From assembly GCA_037444305.1 (NCBI GenBank), contig JBBIMP010000024.1, positions 1 through 64,000 on the forward strand: a stretch of 64,000 nucleotides of DNA. The letters are read 5' to 3'. Below the pieces are notes generated by a model. That model did not search any database, was not told the DNA's origin, and saw only the letters and a program-made list of their open reading frames with translations. Shown one piece after another: positions 52,137-61,745 of this stretch; positions within the stretch are counted from its first letter, which is position 1; each line of letters begins with the position of its first letter. The stretch is from JBBIMP01 sp037444305 (GTDB lineage Bacteria; Acidobacteriota; UBA6911). Made by a program: the position numbers and the translations under genes.

Positions 52137-52395
52137 TTGAAGGCACACTGTAAACGGAGTCGCGAACGCCAGTGAGCGGTCGCGTTGCCTGGTTAAGCGA
52201 TGCAACCGGCAATCATGGTCAACGGCTGGAGCAACGTCGAGCCGTTGTGCATTGCCGGGCCTCCGGTCGCAGCGCGGCTGCATCCGAGGAAAGCCGTGTT
52301 GAAGGCGCACTGTAAACGGAAGCCGCGAACGCCAGTGAGCGGTCGGGTAGCTTCGTCAAGCGCTGTGACCCGCCGCTGTCGCTCCGGGCTCCGTT
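52137..52395. repeat. Two copies of a structured intergenic repeat between ndk and mrp
   Basis: The 480-base gap 52058-52537 holds no convincing gene. It has two direct copies (about 52137-52200 and 52299-52372) sharing ACTGTAAACGGA and GCGAACGCCAGTGAGCGGTC. Copy two folds with AACGGA-GCC (52315-52324) pairing GGCTCCGTT (52387-52395), and AGCGG-CGGGT (52338-52348, one bulge) pairing ACCCGCCGCT (52368-52377). A further 8-bp pair CAACGGCT/AGCCGTTG lies at 52220-52247. Confidence 0.75.
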
Positions 52396-52537
52396 AATAT
52401 CTGCCGGCAAGCATTGTTGACGAATAAAGCAACGTGGAATTGCTCCTGTGGAATATTCTTCACTCACCGGAAAGATCCCCCGGCTAAACCGTACAGAGTC
52501 CGTTCGGGGTCTTGTCAATTCCAACATAGATCCGGTC

Positions 52538-52957
52538 TCAGTTGCAGGCCTCGATCCCGCTGAAGAAGTAGGCGGTCTCGAACGCTGCGGTTTCGGACGC
52601 GTCCGAACCGTGCGTCGTGTTGCGCTCGATCGACTGTCCGAACTCCTTCCTGATGCTGCCGTCGGCTGCCTTGGCCGGATCGGTGGCGCCCATCAGGTCC
52701 CGCCATTTCTGTATGGCGTTCTCGCCCGTCAGAATCATCAGGACAATGGGCCCTTCCGACATGAACGTTGTCAGGCTGTCGAAAAACGGCCTCGCCTTGT
52801 GCACCGCGTAAAAGCCCTCCGCCTGTTTCTTCGACAGGTGCGCCATTTTCATCGCCTTGACGCGGAGGCCTGCGGCCTCGATGCGCCCGATAATCTTCCC
52901 GTTGAGATTGCGCGCCACCCCGTCCGGCTTGATGATTGCCAATGTGTCCTGGATCAT
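52538..52957 (-). CDS. ndk: Nucleoside diphosphate kinase
   Basis: 139 residues, full length. It equalises nucleoside triphosphate pools by phosphate transfer through a histidine. Seen: TLAIIKPDGVARNL at the N terminus, the active-site NTTHGSDASE and the C-terminal FSGIEACN. AAGGAG precedes the ATG at 52957, which overlaps the sucD stop (ATGA). The order sucC-sucD-ndk makes functional sense, since NDK balances ATP and GTP produced by succinyl-CoA synthetase. Confidence 0.96.
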   Translation of the reverse strand: MIQDTLAIIKPDGVARNLNGKIIGRIEAAGLRVKAMKMAHLSKKQAEGFYAVHKARPFFDSLTTFMSEGPIVLMILTGENAIQKWRDLMGATDPAKAADGSIRKEFGQSIERNTTHGSDASETAAFETAYFFSGIEACN

Positions 52958-53835
52958 GCTTGCTTCTCCTTCATGACTTTGAGCACCGTGTCGCCGATGT
53001 CCGCCGGGCTTTCGGCAACGTGAATTCCGCAGTCCCTCATGGCGGCGATCTTTTCGGCGGCCGTTCCCTTGCCGCCGGAAATGATGGCGCCGGCGTGTCC
53101 CATACGGCGCCCCGGGGGCGCCGTCCGGCCGGCGATGAACCCCACAACCGGCTTCCGGACATTCTGTTGTATATAGAGCGCGGCCTCCTCCTCGGCCGAG
53201 CCGCCGATCTCCCCCATCATGACGATGGCGTGCGTTTCCGGGTCTTCGTTGAACATCCGCAGGGCGTCGATGAAATTGGTCCCGATGATGGGGTCTCCGC
53301 CGATCCCCAGGCAGGTCGACTGGCCGTAGCCCCTCTGGGTCAGCTGCCACACCCCCTCGTAGGTCAGGGTGCCGCTGCGGGACACGACGCCGACGTTCCC
53401 CTCCTTGAAGATCCGTCCGGGCATGATCCCGATCTTGCATTTGCCCGGCGAAATAACCCCCGGGCAGTTCGGTCCGACCAGGCGGCTCCGGGACGACCGC
53501 AGTTTGGTCGAGACTTTGACCATGTCGAGCGTCGGGATGCCTTCGGTGATGCAGACGATGACGGGGATCTCGGCGGCGATCGCCTCGAGCATCGCGTCGG
53601 CGGCAAACGGCGGCGGGACGAAAATCACCGTCGCGTTGGCGCCTTCCTTCGCCACGGCGTCTTCGACGGTGTTGAAAACAGGGATGTTCTCGTGGGTTGT
53701 GCCGCCTTTTCCCGGTGTGACTCCGGCCACGACCTTGGTGCCGTATTCCATGCATTGCAGGGTATGAAATGTTCCTTCACGCCCCGTCAGGCCCTGCACC
53801 ACCAGGCGGGTGTTTTTATCAACGAGTATGGACAA
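52954..53835 (-). CDS. sucD: Succinyl-CoA synthetase, alpha subunit
   Basis: 293 residues. Converts succinyl-CoA to succinate with formation of ATP or GTP in the TCA cycle, as a complex with SucC. Seen: CoA-binding Rossmann start (VVQGLTGREGTFH), PNCPGVISPGKCKIGIMPG, the phospho-histidine loop MGHAGAIISGGKGTAAEKI. TTG start at 53835 with AAGGAG nine bases upstream. It follows sucC by 11 bases and overlaps ndk. Confidence 0.96.
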   Translation of the reverse strand: MSILVDKNTRLVVQGLTGREGTFHTLQCMEYGTKVVAGVTPGKGGTTHENIPVFNTVEDAVAKEGANATVIFVPPPFAADAMLEAIAAEIPVIVCITEGIPTLDMVKVSTKLRSSRSRLVGPNCPGVISPGKCKIGIMPGRIFKEGNVGVVSRSGTLTYEGVWQLTQRGYGQSTCLGIGGDPIIGTNFIDALRMFNEDPETHAIVMMGEIGGSAEEEAALYIQQNVRKPVVGFIAGRTAPPGRRMGHAGAIISGGKGTAAEKIAAMRDCGIHVAESPADIGDTVLKVMKEKQA

Positions 53836-53846
53836 TGCAGTTCTCC

Positions 53847-55004
<1,158 letters not shown>

Positions 55005-55188
55005 GCGATTTCCTCATTGTGCCCTGAGCCGGCCGACGGTCCGGGCGGTTTGGAGTGATGATTACTCGAACTCTCGCAGGGTTTCCCCCGGGAGAAAAGT
55101 GCAAATTTTATTGTATGCGCGCGGAAACAGGCAAATAAAAATCTCCCCGAACGGAGTGTGGGAGCAAGTAATGCCGATCGATGGGGCT

Positions 55189-55263
55189 TGGTAGCGCTAC
55201 GGGGATTCGAACCCCGGTTTGATGGCTGAGAACCACCCGTCCTAACCCCTAGACGATAGCGCC
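55189..55263 (-). tRNA. tRNA-Glu (anticodon CTC)
   Basis: 75-base cloverleaf, acceptor GGCGCTA/TAGCGCT with a G-U end pair, encoded CCA. The anticodon loop TTCTCAG gives CTC. Confidence 0.95.
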
Positions 55264-55282
55264 ACAACCTGCAAGGGAGCAC

Positions 55283-55311
55283 ATACTAGCAAACCGGGCG
55301 TGAATGGTCAA
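55283..55311 (-). promoter_or_regulatory. Sigma-70-type promoter of tRNA-Glu
   Basis: On the minus strand TTGACC (55311-55306) and TAGTAT (55288-55283), 17-base spacer, about 12 bases from the predicted start of transcription to the tRNA. Confidence 0.7.
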
Positions 55312-55414
55312 CACCAGCTGTCGGGGCTTGATCTGGGGTTGGCCCTGCGCCCGGCACGGGCCGCTGAAAATCCTTATTCCATGCTAAAATCTGACCTCAC
55401 GCGCAGGGGGCGAT

Positions 55415-56329
55415 TTGAAAAGATATGGGGTTCTGCTGGTTGTGCTGGGATCTGCGCTCTGGGGCACGGATGCCCTGTTCCGGCGGCCGCTCACCGAAAC
55501 CCTCTCGCCCGTGACGATCGTCCTGCTCGAGCACTGCATGCTCTCCGCCGTGATGCTGCCTTACCTGATGGGATCGCGCGCCGAGCTGAAAAAACTGGGG
55601 CGGCGGGGGATCACCGCCCTGCTCTTCATCGCCGTCGGGGGTTCGGTCGCGGCCACGAGTCTTTTTACCTACTCCATCCAGCAGGGCAATCCCAGCGTCA
55701 CGCTGCTGCTGCAGAAAGCGCAGCCGCTGTTTACCATTTCCCTGGCGCGCATCATGCTCGAGGAGCGCCCGAGGAGGTGGTTCTGGACCTGCCTCCCGGT
55801 CGCGCTGGCCGGCGCCTACCTGGTCTCCGGGCCCGACTGGCGTGGAGCCTTCTTCGTCGATCTTCCAGGGTCCGCGAGCGTGGCGGCGGCGCTCGGGGCC
55901 GCAGCCCTTTGGGGTTCATGCACGGTTTTCGGCCGTTACCTGGCAGGCCGCATTCCGGTGATATTTCTCGCGGGCGCCCGCTTTCTGGCAGCCCTTCCCG
56001 TGCTCCTCATCCTCTATGCCATCCAACCCGAGCCACTGAGGTTGCTGCCGGACTCCTGGACCACGTTGGGTACCCTTGCGGGGATGGCCCTCATTCCAGG
56101 CCTCGCCGCCCTGCTTTCCTATTACCAGGGCCTGAAGTCCACGCCCGCCTCCATCGCTTCGGTCGGCGAGCTGGCCTTCCCCGTCACCGCGGTTCTGGCA
56201 AACTGGTTCGTCCTGGACATACGGCTTTCCGGCACACAGATCCTCGGCGCCGTCGCCCTGGTGTTTGCCATAACCCTCATCACCCGGTTCTCGGCGCGCG
56301 ACGCCGACCGCGGCCGGAGCGGTGCCTAG
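55415..56329 (+). CDS. EamA/DMT-family membrane transporter
   Basis: 304 residues with about ten membrane helices arranged as two EamA repeats (GVLLVVLGSALWGTDALF first, LAGMALIPGLAALLSYYQGL in the second). The second repeat contains the usual STPASIASVGELAFPVTAVL motif of drug/metabolite exporters. Substrate unknown; amino acids or metabolites are typical. The start appears to be a TTG at 55415 after AGGGGG. It precedes ispH by 70 bases on the same strand. Confidence 0.87.
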   Translation: MKRYGVLLVVLGSALWGTDALFRRPLTETLSPVTIVLLEHCMLSAVMLPYLMGSRAELKKLGRRGITALLFIAVGGSVAATSLFTYSIQQGNPSVTLLLQKAQPLFTISLARIMLEERPRRWFWTCLPVALAGAYLVSGPDWRGAFFVDLPGSASVAAALGAAALWGSCTVFGRYLAGRIPVIFLAGARFLAALPVLLILYAIQPEPLRLLPDSWTTLGTLAGMALIPGLAALLSYYQGLKSTPASIASVGELAFPVTAVLANWFVLDIRLSGTQILGAVALVFAITLITRFSARDADRGRSGA

Positions 56330-56399
56330 ACGACGGGCGTGGCTCAGGTCCCGCTTGCCAAGCTTCCGGCAGGGGCATATCATTTTGTGGCATCAATCC

Positions 56400-57374
56400 A
56401 TGAACCATAAAGGTATTGAAGGAAAAGTACTGCTCGCCTCTCCGCGCGGATTCTGCGCGGGCGTGGTCAGGGCCATCGACACGGTGAACCTGGCCCTGGA
56501 GCAGCTCGGCCCCCCGCTCTATGTCCGGCGGGAGATCGTGCACAACAGGTACGTGGTCGAGGGCCTGCGGAAAAAGGGGGTCGTCTTCATCCAGGAACTC
56601 GGGGAGGTTCCGCAGGACGGGGTCGTAATCTTCAGCGCGCACGGCGTTGCCCCGGAGGTCAGGGCCGCGGCGCGCGCGCGGCGCCTCAGGGTAATCGACG
56701 CAACCTGCCCCCTGGTCACGAAAGTCCACATCGAAGCCCTGAAGTACGCGCGCGCCGGCTTCACCATCATCCTGGTAGGCCATGAAAACCACGAAGAGGT
56801 GGTGGGCACGAGGGGAGAGGCGCCGGAGTCGATCCGGGTGCTGTCCACGGTGCAGGAGGTCGAGGACCTCGAGGTTCCCGATCCCGACCGCGTCGCCTAC
56901 CTGACCCAGACGACTTTGAGTTTCCTCGATGCCCGGCAGATCATCGAGGCGCTGCGGTGCAAGTTTCCCAATATCAGGGGACCGGCTTCGCACGACATCT
57001 GTTACGCCACCCAGAACCGGCAGAACGCCATTCTCGAACTTGCCCGCCAGACGGATGTTATCCTGGTAGTGGGCTCACCCAACAGTTCGAACTCCCGCAG
57101 GCTCGTCGAGGTCGCGGCACAGGCCGGAGTGCCGGCCCACCTCATAGACGACACGGGCGACATCCGGCAGTCCTGGCTGCAAGGGGCAGACACCATCGGC
57201 CTGACCGCCGGGGCTTCGGCGCCGGAGGAGCTGGTGGGGAGCGTGCTCGATTACTTGCGCGGGCTCGGCTACGCCGACGTGGAAACGCTCGGGGGAGTGC
57301 GGGAAGACGTTCATTTTGCCCTCCCGTCCGAACTGACGGCGGCGCCCGCCCGGGGCCGCACCTCGGGCGACTGA
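56400..57374 (+). CDS. ispH: 4-hydroxy-3-methylbut-2-enyl diphosphate reductase
   Basis: 324 residues. Last step of the non-mevalonate pathway, producing IPP and DMAPP with an Fe-S cluster. The three cluster cysteines lie in ASPRGFCAGVVRAID, VIDATCPLVTKVH and HDICYATQNRQNA; the active-site GHENHEEVVGTRG and VVGSPNSSNSRRLVEVA are also present. ATG at 56400. It is followed after 169 bases by the hopanoid genes, which consume its products via farnesyl diphosphate. Confidence 0.96.
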   Translation: MNHKGIEGKVLLASPRGFCAGVVRAIDTVNLALEQLGPPLYVRREIVHNRYVVEGLRKKGVVFIQELGEVPQDGVVIFSAHGVAPEVRAAARARRLRVIDATCPLVTKVHIEALKYARAGFTIILVGHENHEEVVGTRGEAPESIRVLSTVQEVEDLEVPDPDRVAYLTQTTLSFLDARQIIEALRCKFPNIRGPASHDICYATQNRQNAILELARQTDVILVVGSPNSSNSRRLVEVAAQAGVPAHLIDDTGDIRQSWLQGADTIGLTAGASAPEELVGSVLDYLRGLGYADVETLGGVREDVHFALPSELTAAPARGRTSGD

Positions 57375-57543
57375 CCTGCACTCCGGGATCCCGGCCATCC
57401 CGCTGCGCAATGGAAAAGCAGGAGGCTTTCGGATATACTTGCGCGCTTGGCCGGCACGGTTTCCGTGCGGCCCGCCGGATCGGGCCGCATGCGCGCGCCG
57501 GCGTGAACCGGGCGCCCCAACAGCCCCTGAAGGGCATAGAGAG

Positions 57544-58596
57544 ATGGTGACACTCACAACCAGCGGACCTACATTCCTGACCGGAGCCACCGGCTTCCTC
57601 GGGAGCCACGTCCTCCGCCTGCTCAGGCTGAGGGGCGACCGCGTGCGGATCCTGGCGCGCAACTCCAGCAGAAAAACCAATATCGAAGGCACGGACGGGG
57701 AAATCGTCATCGGCGACCTCAAGGACTCCATGTCGCTGCTGCGCTGCATCCAGGGATGCCGCATCGTTTACCACGTGGCAGCCGACTATAGGTTCTGGTC
57801 CAGGGATCCGCAGGAGATCTACGACAGCAACGTGGCCGGCACGCGGAACCTCCTGTCGGCCTGCTGCGAGGCCGGAATTGAAAGGATTGTTTACACCAGC
57901 GCGATCACAACCATCGGCCTGAGGCGGGACAGCCTGCTCGCCGACGAGCGGAGCCCGGTCTCGCTCGATGACATGATCGGTCATTACAGCCGGTCGAAAT
58001 ACATGGCCGAACAGGTCGCGCTCGAGTTCGCCGCTTCGGGGCTTCCCGTCGTAATCGTGAACCCGACCACGCCGGTGGGCGCGGGGGACATCCGGCCTAC
58101 GCCGACCGGCCGCGTCATCCTGGATTTCATCCGCGGGAGAATGCCGGCCTACGTAGATACGGTGCTCAACATCGTAGGCGTGGAAGACGTCGCCCGCGGG
58201 CATCTCCTGGCCGAGGAGCGGGGCCGGATCGGCGAACGCTACATCCTGGGAGGCGAGCACTGGAACCTCGAGGAGGTTCTGGACGCCCTTGCGCGAATCG
58301 GCGGCCGACGCACACCCAGGATCCCGATTCCGTGGATCCTCGCGCTCCTCGCCGCTTACATGGATGAATTCGCCATGGGGAGGGTGCTGCGGCGCCACCC
58401 CTTCATCCCCATCGACATGGTGCGGAGCGCCCGCCGGAAGATGTACGTGAGCAGCGAGAAGGCCCGCAAGGAGCTTGGGTACGAGCCCCGGCCCGTGGAA
58501 CGGGCGTTGCAGGAGGCCGTGGACTATTTCCTCCACACCTGGCAGCCCGACACGGGTAAGGACCGTGTCTCCTCCCTGCGCGCGAACATAGTGTGA
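57544..58596 (+). CDS. hpnA: Hopanoid-associated sugar epimerase-like protein HpnA
   Basis: 350 residues, extended short-chain dehydrogenase. NAD-binding FLTGATGFLGSHVLRLLRL, the AADYRFWSRDP motif characteristic of HpnA (where other epimerases have a different loop), TSAITTIG and catalytic HYSRSKYMAE (Tyr-x3-Lys). HpnA is widespread in hopanoid clusters; its reaction is not settled. ATG at 57544. The next gene begins three bases after its stop, so they form one operon. Confidence 0.93.
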   Translation: MVTLTTSGPTFLTGATGFLGSHVLRLLRLRGDRVRILARNSSRKTNIEGTDGEIVIGDLKDSMSLLRCIQGCRIVYHVAADYRFWSRDPQEIYDSNVAGTRNLLSACCEAGIERIVYTSAITTIGLRRDSLLADERSPVSLDDMIGHYSRSKYMAEQVALEFAASGLPVVIVNPTTPVGAGDIRPTPTGRVILDFIRGRMPAYVDTVLNIVGVEDVARGHLLAEERGRIGERYILGGEHWNLEEVLDALARIGGRRTPRIPIPWILALLAAYMDEFAMGRVLRRHPFIPIDMVRSARRKMYVSSEKARKELGYEPRPVERALQEAVDYFLHTWQPDTGKDRVSSLRANIV

Positions 58597-58599
58597 CCG

Positions 58600-59730
58600 A
58601 TGAGTGCAAGACAGAGCCCGGAAATGACCAGAAGAGAGTGCGCCACGCTCGAGCCGGAAGCGCCCGCCGGCCGGGTCCCGGCGACGATGCTGGCGGCCGT
58701 TTACCGCGGCCCCGGCGACGTCCGGCTGGAATCGGTCCAGGTGCCGGATATCGCCGAAGGTGAGATGCTCCTGAAGGTGCACTCCTGCGGGGTTTGCGGG
58801 ACCGATCTCAAAAAGATCGAGCTCGGGCTGACTTCTCCGCCCAGGATTTTCGGACATGAAATCGCGGGCACCGTCGTGCGGACGGGGCCCGGCGTGAAGC
58901 GGTTCCGACCCGGAGACCGAGTGGCCGTGCACCACCACATCCCGTGCAGAGACTGCTTCTACTGCGCCAGGATGCTGTACTCGCAGTGCGAGCGCTACCG
59001 GCGCACGGGCACTACCGCCGGGTACGAACCGGCCGGCGGGGGATTCGCCGAGTATGTTCGGGTCATGGACTGGATCGTGAGCGATGGAACCGTGGCCATC
59101 CCGGTGGGGGCGGGCTTCGAGGAGGCGACCTTCCTCGAGCCGCTGAACACCTGCCTGAAGGCGCTCGACACCGCGGGCCTCGAGGAGGGGGAAACGGTGG
59201 CCGTGTTCGGCCAGGGCCCGGTCGGCCTGATGCTGCTGCAGGCGGCCCGCTGCCGCGGAGCCCGGGCCGTGGGCCTGGACCTCATTCCGGAACGCCTGGA
59301 ACTCGCCCGGAGGCTCGGTGCGCTCGAAGCCTTCAACCCGGCGGAGCGCGAGCCGCACACCGTCCTTTCGGGGCACACCGGCGGCCGGGGCGCCGACTTG
59401 GCCATCGTGGCAACGGCGGATCCGACCGCCGTCGGGGACGCGCAGAGAACCGTCCGCCGCGGCGGCCGAGTGCTCCTGTTCGCCCAGACGGTTCCTGGAG
59501 AGATGCTGCCGGTCGACGCCTCGCGGATCTGCATGGAGGAGAAGAAACTGATCGGAAGCTACAGCGCATCGGTGGACCTCCAGGACGAGGCCGCCCGCCT
59601 GATCTTCGACCGGCGCATCAAGGTGGCAGGTCTCGTCAGCCACCGCATTCCATTGGAAAGGTTCCCGGAGGCTCTGAGCATTGCCGCCCGTCCCTCGGGG
59701 AACTCGATGAAGGTCCTGGTACAGCCATGA
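58600..59730 (+). CDS. Zinc-dependent alcohol dehydrogenase (MDR), first of a pair
   Basis: 376 residues with a 28-residue N-terminal extension. Catalytic zinc ligands SCGVCGTDLKK and FGHEIAG; structural zinc site CRDCFYCARMLYSQC complete; Rossmann GQGPVGLMLLQ, and an Asp after the second strand (VGLDLIPERLE), which favours NAD. It resembles threonine, sorbitol or other polyol dehydrogenases. It lies between hpnA and hpnC and is coupled to a second dehydrogenase, so it may act on a hopanoid side-chain or an isoprenoid alcohol. That role is inferred. Confidence 0.88.
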   Translation: MSARQSPEMTRRECATLEPEAPAGRVPATMLAAVYRGPGDVRLESVQVPDIAEGEMLLKVHSCGVCGTDLKKIELGLTSPPRIFGHEIAGTVVRTGPGVKRFRPGDRVAVHHHIPCRDCFYCARMLYSQCERYRRTGTTAGYEPAGGGFAEYVRVMDWIVSDGTVAIPVGAGFEEATFLEPLNTCLKALDTAGLEEGETVAVFGQGPVGLMLLQAARCRGARAVGLDLIPERLELARRLGALEAFNPAEREPHTVLSGHTGGRGADLAIVATADPTAVGDAQRTVRRGGRVLLFAQTVPGEMLPVDASRICMEEKKLIGSYSASVDLQDEAARLIFDRRIKVAGLVSHRIPLERFPEALSIAARPSGNSMKVLVQP

Positions 59731-60788
59731 GAGAGTTGATCAAGGTTCCCGGAGAGAAGATGACCGCCGCCGTGCTCTACGGCAAGCGGGACATACGCAT
59801 AGAGCAGATCCCGATACCGCGCGTGGGGCCGGGGGAAGTCCTGGTCCGGATCAGGGCCGCACTGACCTGCGGCACGGACCTGAAGGTGTACCGGCAGGGC
59901 TTCCACGCGAGGATGATCGTGCCGCCTTCCGTCTTCGGGCACGAGCTCGCGGGCGTCATCGAGGAGGTAGGTCCCGGAGTCGGCAGTTTCGTCCCCGGCA
60001 TGAGGGTTGTGGCGGCCAACAGCGCCCCCTGCAACTCCTGCTTCTACTGCGAGCGCCATCTGGCCAACCTGTGCCAGGACCTGCAATTCATCAACGGCGC
60101 TTACGCGGAATACATCAGGATTCCCGAGCGGATCGTGCGCCAGAATCTGCTCCTGCTGCCCGACAGCATAAGTTTTCAGGAAGCGGCTCTGGTGGAGCCG
60201 CTCGCCTGCGTTCTCCGCGGCGTCGAGGAGACCGGGATCGTGGAGGGCGACACGGTGGTGGTGATAGGAATGGGGCCGGTTGGTCTGATGTTCGTGCAGG
60301 TCCTGAAGAGCCTCGGCGCCACCGTCATCGCCGCCGGGAAACGGAGCGGCCAGCTGGCGCTGGCCAGGAGGATGGGCGCCGACCATGTGGTCGACACCAA
60401 GAACACCAACGTGGTCGAGCAGGTCCGGAAGATCACCAACGGAAGGCGCGGCGCCGACGTCGTGATCGAAGCCGTGGGCACCACCGACACCTGGCAGCAG
60501 GCGATGGGCATGGTGCGGCGCGGCGGGTGTATCAACCTGTTCGGCGGGTGCCCGTCCGGCACGCACATCACGCTGGACACCACGCTGATCCACTACTCGG
60601 AGATCACGATCAAGGCCAGCTTCCACCACACGCCGAGGCACATACGCGAGGCGCTCGAGGCCGTCAACCGCGGTCAGGTGAACGCCGGGAGCCTCATCAC
60701 CGGCGAGGAGCGCCTGTCCTCCCTGCGGAATGTCCTCGAGCGGCTGCTCGACCGCAACGGCGACCTCAAAATCGCCATCCTGCCGTGA
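59727..60788 (+). CDS. Zinc-dependent alcohol dehydrogenase (MDR), second of a pair
   Basis: 353 residues. Catalytic zinc ligands LTCGTDLKVYR and FGHELAG; structural zinc site CNSCFYCERHLANLC complete; Rossmann GMGPVGLMFVQ. After the second strand the sequence is AAGKRSGQLA, with no acidic residue and with Lys/Arg, which suggests NADP rather than NAD. The ATG overlaps the stop of the first dehydrogenase (ATGA) and its stop overlaps the hpnC start (GTGA). The pair is not a tandem duplicate of recent origin: the two differ in most positions. Confidence 0.88.
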   Translation: MRELIKVPGEKMTAAVLYGKRDIRIEQIPIPRVGPGEVLVRIRAALTCGTDLKVYRQGFHARMIVPPSVFGHELAGVIEEVGPGVGSFVPGMRVVAANSAPCNSCFYCERHLANLCQDLQFINGAYAEYIRIPERIVRQNLLLLPDSISFQEAALVEPLACVLRGVEETGIVEGDTVVVIGMGPVGLMFVQVLKSLGATVIAAGKRSGQLALARRMGADHVVDTKNTNVVEQVRKITNGRRGADVVIEAVGTTDTWQQAMGMVRRGGCINLFGGCPSGTHITLDTTLIHYSEITIKASFHHTPRHIREALEAVNRGQVNAGSLITGEERLSSLRNVLERLLDRNGDLKIAILP

Positions 60789-61711
60789 ACGCCTCCGATC
60801 CTATCCCCTGGCTGGACCGGAGCCTGTTCGCCCGGAGAGCCGGTCCCCGGGAGGCGCGCCGATTCTGCCGGCGGCTGGCGCAGAAGCACTACGAAAACTT
60901 CACCGTCATCTCTTTTCTGCTCCCGCGGGCGCTGCGCCAGCATTTCGCGAACGTGTACGCCTACTGCCGCGTCGCGGATGACCTGGCGGACGAACTGGAA
61001 AACCCGGAGCTCGCACTCGACCGGCTGCTCGAGTGGGAACATGAACTGGACCGCTGTTTCCGGCGAGAGTCCCGCCACCCGGTGTTTGTCGCGCTGGAGG
61101 AGTCTGCTGGGCTTTTCAACCTGCCGCGGGAGCCCTTTGTCGACCTCCTGACAGCCTTTCGCCAGGACCAGGTGAAAACGCGGTACGAAACCTGGGAGGA
61201 GCTCCTGGCCTACTGCCGTCACTCGGCCAATCCCGTCGGCCGGCTGGTCCTCTACCTCTGCGGCTACCGCGACGAGGAAAGGCACGCCCTGGGCGATTTC
61301 ACGTGCACGGCTCTGCAGTTGACCAACTTCTGGCAGGACGTAACGAGGGACTATGCGCGCGGCCGGATCTACATCCCGGAGGAAGTCATGGAACTGCACG
61401 GGTGCGGCGAGCAGGCCCTGGCCCGCGGGCTGGCGGATGAAGCCTGGAGATCGATGATGGCGGACCTGGTGGGCCGCACGCGAGCCCTGTTTGTCTGCGG
61501 AGCGCCGCTGGCGGCAAGGGTCCGCCCGCGGCTGCGCTTCGAAATCGAGCTGTTCACCCGCGGCGGTCTGGAGATTCTCCGCACCATCGAGGATTTCGGA
61601 TACAATACGCTGCGCGCGCGCCCGACGCTGAGCCGATGGCAGGAAGCGCGGATCGCCGTCGAGGCTCTGGCCGGCGTCTTCGCCCCGCGGTCGCAGGTAC
61701 AGGGAAACTAG
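60785..61711 (+). CDS. hpnC: Squalene synthase-like HpnC
   Basis: 308 residues, trans-isoprenyl diphosphate synthase (squalene/phytoene) family. First Asp-rich motif VADDLADE, second NFWQDVTRDYARGRIYIP. In the HpnCDE route HpnD makes presqualene diphosphate from farnesyl diphosphate, HpnC converts it to hydroxysqualene, and HpnE reduces that to squalene. GTG start at 60785 overlaps the previous stop by four bases. Confidence 0.94.
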   Translation: MNASDPIPWLDRSLFARRAGPREARRFCRRLAQKHYENFTVISFLLPRALRQHFANVYAYCRVADDLADELENPELALDRLLEWEHELDRCFRRESRHPVFVALEESAGLFNLPREPFVDLLTAFRQDQVKTRYETWEELLAYCRHSANPVGRLVLYLCGYRDEERHALGDFTCTALQLTNFWQDVTRDYARGRIYIPEEVMELHGCGEQALARGLADEAWRSMMADLVGRTRALFVCGAPLAARVRPRLRFEIELFTRGGLEILRTIEDFGYNTLRARPTLSRWQEARIAVEALAGVFAPRSQVQGN

Positions 61712-61745
61712 CCCGGCCGAGGCACACCGCCCGGGGAGCGTTGGA

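Noticed and set aside
52137..52395. Integron cassette sites (attC)
   Set aside because: The hairpins are attC-like in form, but I see no proper GTTRRRY and RYYYAAC end boxes in both copies and no cassette genes or integrase. Kept only as a structured repeat.
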